64,000 nt of DNA, taken from the NCBI RefSeq assembly GCF_000189635.1, contig NW_002476236.1, forward strand, positions 248,001 to 312,000, written 5' to 3'. Below are positions 47,817 through 60,874 of the stretch, one piece after another; position 1 is the stretch's first letter; every line of letters begins with the position of its first letter. The position numbers and the translations under genes were made by a program. Below the pieces are notes generated by a model. The model had not been told where the DNA came from and did not search any database. It saw only the letters and a program-made list of their open reading frames with translations. Source of the stretch: Tetrahymena thermophila SB210. Its lineage: Eukaryota; Ciliophora; Oligohymenophorea; Hymenostomatida; Tetrahymenidae.

Positions 47817-49223
47817 ACTTAATTTTAATGAACCCAAAAAAAGCAAAAAAATAATATAATCAAATTAAATTACTACTATAAAATATAAAAAACTAACAAT
47901 TTTATCAAAATAAAGAATAAAACTAACTGCTATATTGACAAGCTACAACTAACTAATTAACTCATAATCTAGATTATTACTCAATTTCAAAATTTAATGT
48001 TAAAATATTTGTATCTTTTTTTAACATGATATAAAACTCTAAGAATTATTATATATTTATATTAATTATATTCAACACTATAGAATAAAACAAAATATTG
48101 TTTTCTACTTGATCCTTAAATTAATCTTCTATTTTTATCTTTTTTTATAAATTAAAAAATTATATTTATTATAAATCATATATTTTATTTAATAAAAATT
48201 GATTCTTAAATTTCAAAGATTCAGTTTAAAATCGTTTTTTATGGCTTTAATTTATGAGTTTTTTAAAAAAATTCATAAAAAATAATAAAGCTAAATAAAA
48301 CAGTTATTTATTCATTTTTAGTGATTAAAGTTTTTTTATAAAAAGTTAGAATTTCTCAATTATAAAAACAAAAATTTTACTTACTTCTATATTATTGTGA
48401 ATTTAAATTTAAAATAGAAAAAAAAAAATTTTAATATTCTCAATATCAACATGATAAATATCATTTTTGCTAATTCTTTATTTAGAAAAAATACATAAAA
48501 TATTTTGTTTTGATTGTTAACAAGAAATAACTTAAATAAGCTTAAATTTTTAAAGAAAATAAATATGTTATTTGAAAGGTGTTGAATTTTTAAAAGTTTA
48601 AAATAAAAATATGATATTATTCCACATAAAATAAAATATGAAGGAAGACATTTTTAATTGGAGATTTGAAACTATTGAATTTATTTAATTTTTTATTGTT
48701 TAGAGCAATAATTACGTAAATCATATTTAAGTGAAATTAATAAAAGATTTTTCTTTTAGTAATCTGATGCTTTAACTAGTAAGACATTAGCACATAATTT
48801 TTGCCTAGATATTATAATAAATAAGCATTTTATTTAATTACTTATGGAAAATTTCATAAGAATAATTCAAGAAAAATAGAAAATATATATTCATTAATTA
48901 AAAAAATATCTTACTCAATTCCCGTCATAAAAAGCTTATCTTTTAATTATAAAAATTGATTAACTTCCAAATTTGATTACTTTTAGTTAAATTTTAATTA
49001 CCTAAAAAATATCTTTCTGATGATAGAGTTACGATTATTATGATAAGAATTGCGTAATAAATACAAATAATTATAAAAAATTTAACAGCGCTATTTATAT
49101 AAGCATTTTCAATATTTAAAAGCTCCCTAAATTGTTTAAACTAATAATAATAATAAACAAAACATATAAATCAACAAAATATCACTCATAATAAAAAAGC
49201 AAAACAACAAAAATAATTAAAAA
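47817..49223. other. intergenic, AT-rich
   Basis: About 1.4 kb before the ALDH gene. Long A/T tracts; no gene or structured element recognised. Confidence 0.65.
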
Positions 49224-50890
49224 ATGGTCCCAGATAATCCTGCCATTATAGATCCTATTCTTAATAATTTAAAAAAGACTTTCAGAACAGGAAAGACTCG
49301 TGATTTGGCTTTCAGAAAGTAATAATTAAGAAACCTCCTCACTGGTATTAAGGAAATGGAAGATGAAATTAGTGAAGCCGTTTAAAAAGATTTAGGTTAT
49401 CAAGATCCTAAAGTTGCAAAATTTTTGAATCTTTTACCTACTATTGGTGATATAGAGTACATTCTTAATAACTTCGAATCTTGGGCTCAAAAGCGTAGTG
49501 TTGATGTTTCTTTAGTTGTTGGTCCCGGATCTGGTTATATTATTCCAGAACCTTATGGAGTTACTTTAGTTATAGGTGCCTGGAATTATCCTTTTAACAC
49601 TACAGTAGCTCCTGCTGCTAATGCTATCGCAGCTGGAAATTGTGTAGCACTAAAGCCCTCCGAAATGTCTCCTCACAATTCTAATGTCATGAAGAAGCTT
49701 TTTGACAAGTATTTGGGTAAATAAATATTTTTTCCCTCTCAACATGTTTTAAACATAATTAAATTTTTTTAAAAATATCTATTTTTTATGATAGGCTTTA
49801 ACACAATTAATTCTTATGTATACACTATTATCCAATTTTAATATAATTTTATTTTAAATTTGTAGATAAGGATTGCTATACAGTTATAGAAGGTTAAGTA
49901 GAAGTAGCTAAAGCTATTTGTTATAAGCCATGGGATCACATAATTTTCACAGGATCACCCCAAAAAGGAAAACTTGTAGCTTAAGCCGCATCCTAAAATT
50001 TAATTCCATGCACTTTAGAGTTAGGAGGCAAAAGCCCAACAATTGTAGACAAAACAGCCAACTTAAATGTTGCAGTAGCAAGAATAGCATAAGGAAAAAT
50101 TGGTAATTCTGGATAAACTTGTATTGCCCCTGATTTTGCTATTGTAGACTAAGACATTAAAGACTAATTCCTCTCATCTCTTAAAGAAGCTATGATAACC
50201 TAAATTAGCAACAATCCTGAAACTAGCAGAGACTATAATAGAATGATCAATGAATTCCATACCAAGAGAATGGAATCTATGATCAAAACTCATGGAGGTT
50301 AGATTTACTATGGAGGTAAGGTTGATGTCTCTAAAAAATTCGTTGAACCTACTATTATTGTGAACCCTAAGTTAGATTCCGAATGTATGTAAGATGAAAT
50401 ATTTGGACCTATCTTCCCTGTTATTTTCTACAAGAATTTTGATGAGGTAATTAATTTCATCAACGATCGTCCTAAGCCCCTTGCTCTCTATTACTTTGGT
50501 GAAAATAAAACACATAAAGACAGACTCCTTAATGAGACATCTAGTGGTCATTTGAGCTTTAATGAATGTGTAATGCATTATATTAATAACACTCTTCCTT
50601 TTGGTGGTGTTGGAAATTCAGGTTCAGGTGTTATTCATGGAAAGTTAGGATTTGAAAATTGCTCACACTTAAAACCTGTTCTTGATAAAAGTGGTACTTT
50701 AGGTAGCTTGAATTCCTACCCTCTTAACTGCAGATATCCTCCTTACACTGAATCTAAATTGAAAACTTTGAATTTCCTTATTAAAAACTTAGACGTTTAT
50801 CCATCAGAAGTCTTAAAATCAAGAAAATTCCTTTCTGTAGCTGTTTTGGCAACAAGTGCATTAGCTTATTATTTTAATCCTTTTAAATGA
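49224..50890 (+). CDS. ALDH3-type (fatty) aldehyde dehydrogenase with C-terminal hydrophobic tail
   Basis: Oxidises aldehydes to acids with NAD(P). ATG 49224-49226 (MVPDNPAIIDPILNNLKKTF). Family motifs in order: EPYGVTLVIGAWNYPFN, the NAD-binding LKPSEMSPHN, IIFTGSPQKGK, the general-base Glu in LELGGKSP, the catalytic Cys in GNSGQTCIAPD, EIFGPIFPV, and LPFGGVGNSGSG with the ALDH3-specific G..HG. The C-terminus (KFLSVAVLATSALAYYFNPFK) is a short hydrophobic segment ending in basic residues, as in membrane-anchored fatty-aldehyde dehydrogenases. ER, peroxisomal or mitochondrial outer-membrane anchoring is inferred. One intron (49717-49865) joins YLG to DKDCYTV. Stop TGA 50888-50890; about 505 residues, the usual ALDH3 length. 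Confidence 0.95.
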
Positions 50891-51996
50891 ACTGAAATAA
50901 TAAATGAATAATAATATAATTAATAATTTAAAATTACTAAAGTGTATTTTAATAATTTTATAGTAAATGTTTTTTAGGCTAAATATATGTATCTAAATAA
51001 ATTAAAAAGAACTTCAAACTTATATAAATAATTAATTGTTTAAATCATGAAAATTTATTTTTTATTAATTTTTTCGATCTGCATTTAAATAATAAAATAC
51101 TCATTAATAAAAAATATTTAATCTAATTATAATATTAGCAGTAAAATACTTCTTTCGTTTTTCAATAATAAAAAAATTTATGCTAAAATAAATTAAATTT
51201 GTAAAATAAGTATTTTACTTATTAAATATTTGAATAATCATAGTTTCATCATATCATATAATAAAATAAATATGAGATTTTTTTTTAATTTAATCGTAAT
51301 GAAAGAATTTATACAATAGAACCTTAAACCTAAAAATTTTTAATAAAGTTATTTATCTTGATATTATAAATGATATAAACAAATAAATTAATTTTGTTAC
51401 AAATTTTTGACTGAATGAATTAAAATATCAGTAGAAAGATATTGTTTATAAGAATAATGAATGCAGTTAGTTGTTACCATTAAATTAAATATTAAACTTT
51501 TAATGAATGATTATCTTATTCTTTAAATTTTCGCGGAATAGATTGAATAGGAACAGTGAAAATGTTAGAAAAATCTGTGGAGAAGAAAAGCGTTCAATGA
51601 ATTTTATATCTGAAAGAAAAAAACAATAGTGAATAAATAAGAATTAGATAAATTTGTTAACAAAAACCAAGAATAATTTGTTTATTTTTTTCAACGTAAT
51701 AATCTTATCGAGTAATCCCTATCAAACATATAAAGTACCAATAATACAAACCATCATTAATTAATAAAAGTTGAAGAGATCATTTATAATAAATATTTAG
51801 AAGAATCTTTTGCAAGCAAGTGCCATCTTTGAATAAAATCAGTAATTTATCCATTGTTTCTTACAATTACAAATTGTCTAAAAATTCTAAAAATTGCAGT
51901 ATATTTTACATTTTTATTTACATTTTGTATTTTAAAATATATTCAAAAGAAATAACTGATATAATTGCGAAAAAGGTAACTAGAAATTGATTATAG
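50891..51996. other. intergenic, AT-rich
   Basis: About 1.1 kb between plus-strand genes; no gene recognised. Confidence 0.65.
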
Positions 51997-54900
51997 ATGG
52001 ATGAAAGGTATTTACGCTTTAAAGACCCAGAAATAGAGAGAAAATATTATGAAGATGAGTATCTAAGGATAATTTAGGTTTTAAAATATTAGGTTTATTT
52101 AGGATCCCTTATTAGCGTAGTTTTAATTATAATGGCATTTATTCAAAGCTAATATGCACTTTATTTAGGATCTATGGCTGCTACATTATTTATACCAATA
52201 ATTATTTTGACTCTAGCTAAAAAATTTCCATATCATTGCAACATTATATTAAGTGTTAATAACATTTCTTGGTGTCTATTAATTTGCATAGCCTACATTT
52301 GGATACCTGATTCCTTTATAAAATAATGTTCAAAAACAGAAAATAATTCTGCTACAGATTCTTATTGCTCTCAACTGTTTGTTATAGGAGGAGCTTTCTA
52401 CACTCTTCATTTAATTCTTTTAATTGGAACTAATTTTTTATTAAACATAATAACATTTGTCATTATAAATTGCATTTATGTATTTAGCTTATTTCCATCT
52501 ATAGCGAACTTATTGTGCGTTATTATACTCACTCCTATTTTTGTAGGAATAACTACTTATGCAAGAGAAAAAAATGCTCGCTTATACTATGAACTAATTA
52601 ATAAATATTACATATGGTATCATATTGCTAACAATGTGCTACCACATAGAATAATAATCACAAAGACATCTTAAAAAGATACTAATAATTTTTAGCTGTA
52701 TAAAATAAATAGAAGGGCAAGAAAAGAGTACAATATCAATAATAATGATGATCTGTAATAGTTTATAAATAAAATAGACTTGAAATTAGATTCTCACCAA
52801 TCTATTCCTATATATGAAGATTATCTTAACATACAACACCATATGGACTCTCTGCATTCGAAATCTTTAGGAGTTATTTCTCAACTTTCTAAAAAATCAC
52901 TTAACTCTAGATAATCATAAAAGTAACCAAAGACTCTTCCCCTTGATCTTTTGCTAAGGAGAGAAATAAAAAGATAGAATTCAAATGAAATGCAGGGAGG
53001 AGGTGGAGCAGATTTACATTCAACAAATAACTAAGGTCTCATTAATAACAATCCTAATTAGAATGTAACATAAAATGGAAACGGAGTGCCTAATATAAAT
53101 AATATTAATGTCAATAATAACCTTAATACAACAACATAAGATCAAGGAGCTATTTATATGAGAAATAAAAAAAGGTCTTTATTTAACATGGAAGATCCAG
53201 GTCTACAGAGTATAGCTAACCCATCTTAAAAATAATCTCGAAAGTATTCAAAAAGAACTTTGAAAAGAACGAAACTAGAAAAGTATAAAGGTGTTTTCAG
53301 AAACGATACAGAAGAAAAGAGAAAATTTTTATTAACACTAGTTTGCTACAATAGAGATGAATAGTACCAGCTAATATTGATAGAAGATGATTTTGGAGTT
53401 TCTAAGGATTAAATTTTAGATGAATAAATGCAATAATACAAAGAAATTTCAATTAAATTTGGTAATATTATGCAAAATGAAAACAATCTATTGAATTTTT
53501 ATTTATAGCAAATGAAGATCAATTACTAAATGCAAAAAAAAATAACCAATTATATTACGGATGCATCATATTTAAATAGTAATGTTTAAAGTAAAATCAA
53601 TAACTTTTTAGAATTTTTCTGTATAGAGAGCAATAGAGTGGAAACTAGCATAAAATAATTTAGCTTGAAAAAGCTTATCAAAGATGTAATTAATAACTTT
53701 GATTTTAAAATAAAATAAAACCAAATCTAGCTTATTGTTTCCAACGATTGTTAAGAATTAGATTAAATTTAGAATGATGAAAAAAAATTAAAACATATCA
53801 TAAACTTCCTTTTGTATGACTGTTTATAAAATACTTAAAAAAATGGATAGATTGTCATAAGCGCTCAATCAGGAGCTGCTGAAATGGGTGAATACGGAGA
53901 TGTGGCTTTATAAGGCACTATAAAAATTAATATTAGAGATAATAGTATAAGGAAATATACAAATTAAAAGAACAACGATTACTATTTTAATGCTAATAAC
54001 TTATAGAAGATATAAAAGAACAAAACACAAAGTAAAATTTTTCAAATAAATTAAACTTAAATAATTATTAATTTATTTTTTAAAGATTATTAAGATATTG
54101 AGATATCGGTTTGCAAACAAATCCTTAAAATTATAGGACCTCAAGCAAATATTTTTTATATGTCTGAAGAAAAGAATAATTCAAATCGGGTTTCATTTTA
54201 CATTTATACAGATCTATTGCAAGATGGGGAGTTTGAATATTAGAATGGTAAAAATAACGACTTGCTTTAAGACGGAGACGAAGAGGATGTCCATGTAGAA
54301 GATGAAGATGAGGGCTAGGAATTTTAAGCATAGATTTAAAATAGCGATGACGATACATATAAAAATAACAATGAGTAGAGTCCTCCTTCATAAGAAATAA
54401 ATCAAGATAATTAAAATAATCCTTTTCAAAGCTCCAATTAAAATCCGAGCTCAATTTATCTCTATCATGGAGTAGATTCTAGAAATGTTAACTAAGGATC
54501 TGGTTTGCTCTTCTCATCTTAGTATTAACTTTAATAATAAAATGTTACTTCTCAAGGAAATTCTTTAGATAAATATTAATAATAAAATTAAATTTAAAAC
54601 CCTTAAATGTAATAAGTACTTGCTAGTCACAATTAATAATATCAATCTTCTCTCTAGCAACTGTAACAATCATAATCAAATTATTCTTCAGCTAATAATT
54701 AATTAGATAAAAATTCCTCATACCAAATTCACACTCTTCCAGAAAAAAATAATGATAAAAGAAATGGATAAGAGAGGAAGCCGTAGCATGAACTTAGAAA
54801 GTCTACTAGCTAGCTCTTTGAAGAAAGCGATAAAATTGAAGATGAAAATCCTGTAAGTGAAGTTTATATAAAAGAATTATCATAAACAAGTGTAAAATTT

Positions 54901-55131
54901 AAAAGGGAGCTCTCAAGAAAGATGAGCAGAAACTAGTTCTTTAAAAATTCAATAGATGATTTAGAATATAATTCAAGAATTAATAGTATGCAAAGAATCA
55001 ATAACCCAGTAATTACTAATTAAATAAGAAACAGCACCTTAAATAATATTTCTAAATCCCTAATTAACTCATTAGGAATACTCATGACTATTACTTTTTG
55101 TTCCTTAAATTATAATAATAATAACAACTGA
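51997..55131 (+). CDS. multi-pass membrane protein with degenerate histidine-kinase core
   Basis: Single exon of about 1,044 codons, ATG 51997-51999 (MDERYLRFKDPEIERKYYED) to TGA 55129-55131. Residues about 30-210 hold about six hydrophobic helices (VYLGSLISVVLIIMAFIQ; AATLFIPIIILTLA; LLICIAYIWI; and others). After a low-complexity linker, residues about 430-740 resemble the C-terminal half of a hybrid-type histidine kinase: a helical dimerisation-like region (NYITDASYLNSNVQSKINNFLEFF ... FSLKKLIKDVINNF), an N-box-like DEKKLKHIINFLLYDCLQN followed by GQIVISAQ, and a terminal ISVCKQILKIIGPQANIF. The H-box His, the N-box Asn and the glycine boxes are not evident, so phosphotransfer is unlikely. 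The last ~300 residues are acidic then Q/N/S-rich. Role as a pseudokinase sensor or scaffold is inference. Confidence 0.7.
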
Positions 55132-56040
55132 AAAAAGACTTTAAATAAGCATTTTATTTTTAATTAAATAAAAATGAATTGTCATTCAATCTGACAATCA
55201 GCTCGTACATTGATATAAATAACTTAATTTATTTAGAATCTTAAAAAAAATATAAGAAAATTTTTGAAAAAATTGTAAAATAATCTATCTAACACTTCTT
55301 AAAAAATTTTTAAAAATATCAATCTTAAATTTTAGAAAAAAATAATTATTAAAATAACTTTTATACCAAAATTAAGCAAATAAATATCTTTCTTTTATAC
55401 ATAAATTAAATGATGTGTCTGTATATTTTCATTAAACGGCTTTTGATTTAAAATTAATATTTTTTTGAATTCTTTTAAATTATTCTTTCAACCAACAATT
55501 AATTGTTTTATTTCAAAATTAAATCTGTTTTATTTGCAAATTTAAAAAATTTAATTTCATTTTAAATCAACTTATTTTAATTTTTTGTTTATTTATTTTT
55601 ACTCTGTTATTCAAATTAAATTAAGTTAATCATAAAAATTTAACAAATAGAGTAATATGAAATGTTAAAATTTGCTATATTTTAAAATATTTTAAATGAG
55701 AATAAAATAAGTTTTTAGAAAAATATTATTTTTATAATAAATTTTGTATAATATTTCTACTTAATAAGTAAGATTTAAATTTATCCAATCAAATCTTTAT
55801 GATTTTTTGAAACTTCATTTATTTTTACATTTTATTTGATTTATAAAAATTTTCAAAAAAGATAAAGTATTATATTTTTATTAATTATTAAACAGCTAAT
55901 CAAGGCTATTAAAATTCAATTAATCACTACAAAATTGGATAATAAATAGGTTAAAACTGTAAATCAGTCTAAGGTGAATTTTAAACTAGAATAATAATAA
56001 ATAATAAGCATTAAGAGAGTTAGTTTAATAGTATTTATAA
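55132..56040. other. intergenic, AT-rich
   Basis: About 910 bp between plus-strand genes. Nothing recognised beyond A/T tracts. Confidence 0.65.
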
Positions 56041-59000
56041 ATGTCTGATTAAGAGGAAAATGACGAAAAGGTTGAAACTCCTAGAGATGAAAGGGGTAGA
56101 AAAATTATTTAATTAAGAGAAGAAACTGTTTTAGAGAAAAAAATGAAAACTAAGGCACTTGATAAGTAGAAAAATAACATAACTTAGGCTTAAATTGTTA
56201 TGGGAAAGGAATTTAAAGGTGATTCGTTTGCCTGCAAGCCAGAATAAATAATATTTTAAGTAAATTTATTTTAAAATATCTATAAATTGCAAAGATTATT
56301 TGAAATTCAATTTGTTATTTTACATATATTAGCTTAAAAATAAATGCAATAACGTAGTTTAATCATAAATTTAAATAAAATTAGGATTTTGAAGTAGGTG
56401 AACCGTATGTATAAACAGTGCTACTTACGAATGTATCAAATACTTAAAACTCATTCAAATTGTTACTGCTAAAGGAAAAAATAAGAGTATCATATTAGAT
56501 TAGTTTTTATTAATATAAATATAAGATGGAAAAGCATTATAATAAATGCATTTTCAGCAAAATAAATATCAAGCAAAGGTCTTTTTTTTAAAAAAATTAC
56601 AAAAATTATAAAGGATTACTTTGAAATTATGTATAAACCTCCTGGAAGAATCTCTGCTGGTATGTCATGTCCTATTACAATCAGATTTACTGCTTAAGTA
56701 AATGAAGATATAGATGACTTTTTCCCTATCTTAACTGAAACAGGTCCAGTAAATATACCCCTTAAGTGTTTCTGTAAGAAAGCTATAGTTGTCTGTGATA
56801 ACACAGTTGTAGATTTTGGTTAGGTAAAATAAAATAAGATTTCTTTTAAATATATTAGGTTTTTTATTTAATACCAAGGTTATATAAGGAGAATTCGGAG
56901 TTAAAAATTTGATATTACAAAATAAGGGTGCTTTACCAACTGATATAATTATAAAAAGTAAAGATGGTGCAGATATTTTAACGAAAACAGAAACAGCCTC
57001 AGTAGTTGGTTCTGTTAATAGGGGAGTTGGAGGATCTTAAAAGTCATTTTAAGGGGAAGATGATGATGAAGATAATGATCTTTAATCATCCTTATCATAA
57101 CTTAAATTTGCAAAGCAGCATACAATTTAGGGCTACTCTCAACTAAAAATACCAATCAAATATATTCCTAATAAAATAAAATCTTTACATCTACCATTAG
57201 TACTCTACTTTGAGAACTTTTTACATTCACGTCCTATTGAAATTGTTATCAAGTAAACAAAACTTAAAGCAATCATTAGTATAAAATTTTTTTTAATAAT
57301 TAAATAGAGGAGAATGCATTGAAGTGCCAATTTATGTTGAAAAAACACTTTATGATTTTGAAATTTGTCTTTTAAATCATATTTATAGAGAAAAAATTGT
57401 CTTTTACAACAGAAGTTAAAACGCAATGAAAACATAAATAGTAGCTCCAAAAGAAACAAAATCCTTCTTTGAATTTAATCCTTTGCTTGGATATATATAA
57501 GGTAATTCTAAGTTTGAAGTATGGGTAAAAATGAATGCTGATAAGGATCTATTGACTCTCTGCAGTAAATACTTAGATTAAAAAACAGGAATTCTAGATA
57601 TACCCTTTAAAGTAAAATCTTTATTAATTATTATTTATTAACTTGAATTTTCATGTTAATTAGTTAATTGGAGCTGGATAAGAAATGCCAGTTTTATTCA
57701 CTATTAGATCTAAAATGACTATAGATACTGTTTAAATTACACCTGGTAAAATAAATTTTGGGAAATTATATGAAGGTACAGCTTCAAGAATGCCTCTTAC
57801 TTGCGAAAATCTATCAGATTTACCTCAAGAAATTTTATTCTACCCTCTCCCTAAAGAAATTTCAGTTGAATTAGATTTAATTCCATTAAAGCTATTGCCA
57901 AAAGAAAAGTTTTAAACAAATTTAATTTATAGAAGTACAAAGATACCAGGTATTGATAATAGGAAAGATGAAGGTTATTTAAAATGCAAAATAATTACTG
58001 GTAATATAGCAACAAAAGATATAAGAATACCTTATTCTTGTGATATTATGAAATGCCCTCTAGAGTTTAGTGCAATGAAAATAGATATTCCAGTCATGCA
58101 AGTAGACGAAATGTTTAATACAACTTTGATGATTAAAAATACAACTTATAAAACAATGATTTTTGAATTTTTTTTACCAAAGTTTGAAATTTGTGGTTTA
58201 AAATTAACACCAATGGTTGAAAGAATCAAGCCAGAAGAAAGTGTTGAAATAAATATTGAATACTAAAGTTTCTTTAAAAAATTAAGTAAATCTTGTCATT
58301 AAAAAAAATTTTTAATTTATTTTTATTTTGATAGATGCATTTACTTTGGAGGAACTAGTCTAAAAGTACGATAATGATCCAAATCATAACTTTTAGCTTA
58401 AAATGTAAATGAAAAAAGATGAAATTGAAAAAGCTAAGAAAGAGTAAGAATAGAAAGAACTTGAAGCAGCAGATCCTAAAGCAGCTAAAGGAGCTAAGAA
58501 AGTTCCTGAAAAGAAGGAAGCACCACCAAAAAAAGATGTCAAATTAAATAAAACGCAGCAACAAGCTCTTGAAGAAGAATAACGTAGATAAGAAGAACTA
58601 TAAAGAATAAAGGAAGAAGAAGAAAAATAAAAGAGGTTGGAAATAGAAAAAAATTTTGATATGGAAGAAGAATTAGCAAAGTTAGGTGGTAAACTCCTAG
58701 AATTCCATTTAGTAATTAAAATTATATTAAATTACTTTTATTTATTACATTTAAAAAAATTATCATATAATATTTTAATTATCAAATTTAGAAAACTATC
58801 TAACCATGATTTTTAAATGTAGTAGAAAAAAATATTTTATTTTACCTTAATACTATTAAATTAAATTTTTAGATTTAATACATAAATGATCGAAAATCAA
58901 AACAATTAAAACATTATAATGTATTCCCTTAAAATGAGTCTCCTCCAATAAAAAATATATGAGTAGCAACTTTGTAGCCAATATTTTATTTTTATCATGA

Positions 59001-60703
59001 TAGAGAGGGAATAAAGAAGTTTTATTTTGATAAAATTATGGTTATTATTTTAATAGAAAAATTAATTTCATAATTAAAATTGATTGATAAATATGAATAA
59101 CTTTATCAAATTATTTAACCAATTTTTTAAAATAATAAAGTTTAATTTAATTTTTTATAAATTATAGGATGATACTATTAAATATAGCTAGCACTATACA
59201 TGGCTAGTTCCATGCTATTTCAAACCTGTTGATATGCCTGATGCTTCAAAATTCTTAACATTTGTAGAAATTAATACTGTAACTGTTTAAAAATCTCTAG
59301 TTCTTAATAAAACTGTTATTGATTTTGGTGAAATAGCAGTAGGAATAAAGGAAATTAAGTAGTTAATTATTACAAATAACTCAGATTAAAATGCATAAAT
59401 TTCTATGGATCTTTTACCTCTATTTAGTGGATTTAACATTATTAATGCACTAAGAGAAATAGAACCTACAAAATCTAGAATTCTTTTTGTTTAATTTTAA
59501 CCTCATGAAGTAAATTTTTATATTAATTTATGATAATAAAAAAATATCAAAATACTTACTTTAGGATAAACCCTTTGAAGAGACTTTAAGAATAAAGTGT
59601 AGAACAACTTGTGTTAGTGCTAAGTTAATTGGAAAAGGTGTTAGACCTGAAGTTAAAATACAACCTGAAAATGGATTAATCAATGTTGGAGGAGTTGTTT
59701 TAGGAGAAAAGGTAGAAAAATCTTTCAAGGTGATAAATGTTTCAAATTTCCCCATTAAATTTAAAGTAGCTTCAATAGCTCACGGTATTTACAATAAAAA
59801 TGGCTCTAAAGTGTTTAGCTTTAGTCCATCAGAAGCTTAAATTGAAGCAAATAAAGAAATGGAAATAAAAGTAGTGTTCTAACCTGATAGAATAAGTGAA
59901 TAGTTCTTTGAGTTAATTTCTATTTTTGTTCCAAACTAAAAAGATGAAAAGTAACTTTTTGTTTGGGGAAGCTGTTATCCCAGATAAGGTTATGTAACTC
60001 ACTACAAGCCATACCTTTCATTACCTAATTCTCAGGATCTTCCTAGTAAAATTGAAGCAACGTTCGATACACTTAAAATATTAGACGAAGAATTAATATT
60101 TAGTCCTAAAAATACAAGAATAATGCTAGAATTTACAAAAATAAAATCGAAAGAAGTGAATTCATTTGCACCAAAGCAGACAGCTGATAGGAATATACCT
60201 ATTTCATTAATATCAGAAAACGAAGAAGTAGATGAAAAATCATTTACTCGTAAAATTATAATAGGTAACAGCAAAATTGCTAGTGATCCTAAATTAGAGA
60301 AACCTGTAAATTTTGAAATCATAATGCCAGTAATTAATAATAACAATTAACTTAACTTAATTAATTACTTATTCATAATATAAATAGAAAGATGACAAAA
60401 ATAATTATTTTACATGTGATAATGTGAAGGGTGCTGTAGCTCCTGGTATTGAAACAGTTATAAGCTTTAAATTTAAGCCACCTGCTATGGATGCTCTTAT
60501 TGTAATAGAATTTAGTAATTTAAATTTAATAATACAAATTTTCTTTAAAAAATATTTAGGCAAGTATAGAAGCATTGCAAGGTTTAGGACAATGGAAAGA
60601 AATGAAGGCCGAGCTAAAAATTTCAGGAGGATTTTTAAATCCTGGACAATAAGATGTTTGGGTATTCGAAGTAATTCTAAGAGCATATATAAATTAAATT
60701 TGA
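56041..60703 (+). CDS. CFAP74: CFAP74-like multi-Ig (MSP/ASH-domain) axonemal protein
   Basis: Probably a central-apparatus (C1d projection) protein of motile cilia. ATG 56041-56043 (MSDQEENDEKVETPRDERG). Repeated beta-sandwich domains of ASH/MSP type follow: DFEVGEPYVQTVLLTNVSN, YKPPGRISAGMSCPITIRF, VVDFGQ...VIQGEFGVKNLILQNKG, ITPGKINFGKLYEGTASRMPL, CPLEFSAMKIDIPVMQVDEMF. A Lys/Ala/Glu-rich linker lies at about 58400-58680. After it come YSQHYTWLVPCYFKP, NKTVIDFGEIAVGIKEIKQL, GLINVGGVVLGEKVEKSFKV, VAPGIETVISFKFKPP and a C-terminus ISGGFLNPGQQDV...VILRAYINQI. Stop TGA 60701-60703. About ten introns, one of about 454 nt at 58713-59166. The QHYxWLVPC block and C-terminal ending favour CFAP74; HYDIN, CFAP65 or CFAP47 relatives are alternatives. 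Confidence 0.6.
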
Positions 60704-60874
60704 TAAAAATAAATTTAATTTTAAAAAATGGAAAAATATTAATTTGTTTATGTATATATTTATGATATCTATTCAAATTAATTTTTATAACATAAATAAA
60801 TACAAATTCAATTATTATGTTTAATAAATTCAAATTTTCTTATTATTTATTTTTTAAATATTATTAAATAATTA

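Noticed and set aside
58713-59166. Gene boundary between two Ig-domain proteins
   Set aside because: A phase-0 intron joins EFHL to DDTIKYSQHYTW in frame, consistent with one CFAP74-like protein; no TGA occurs at the exon end before this intron.
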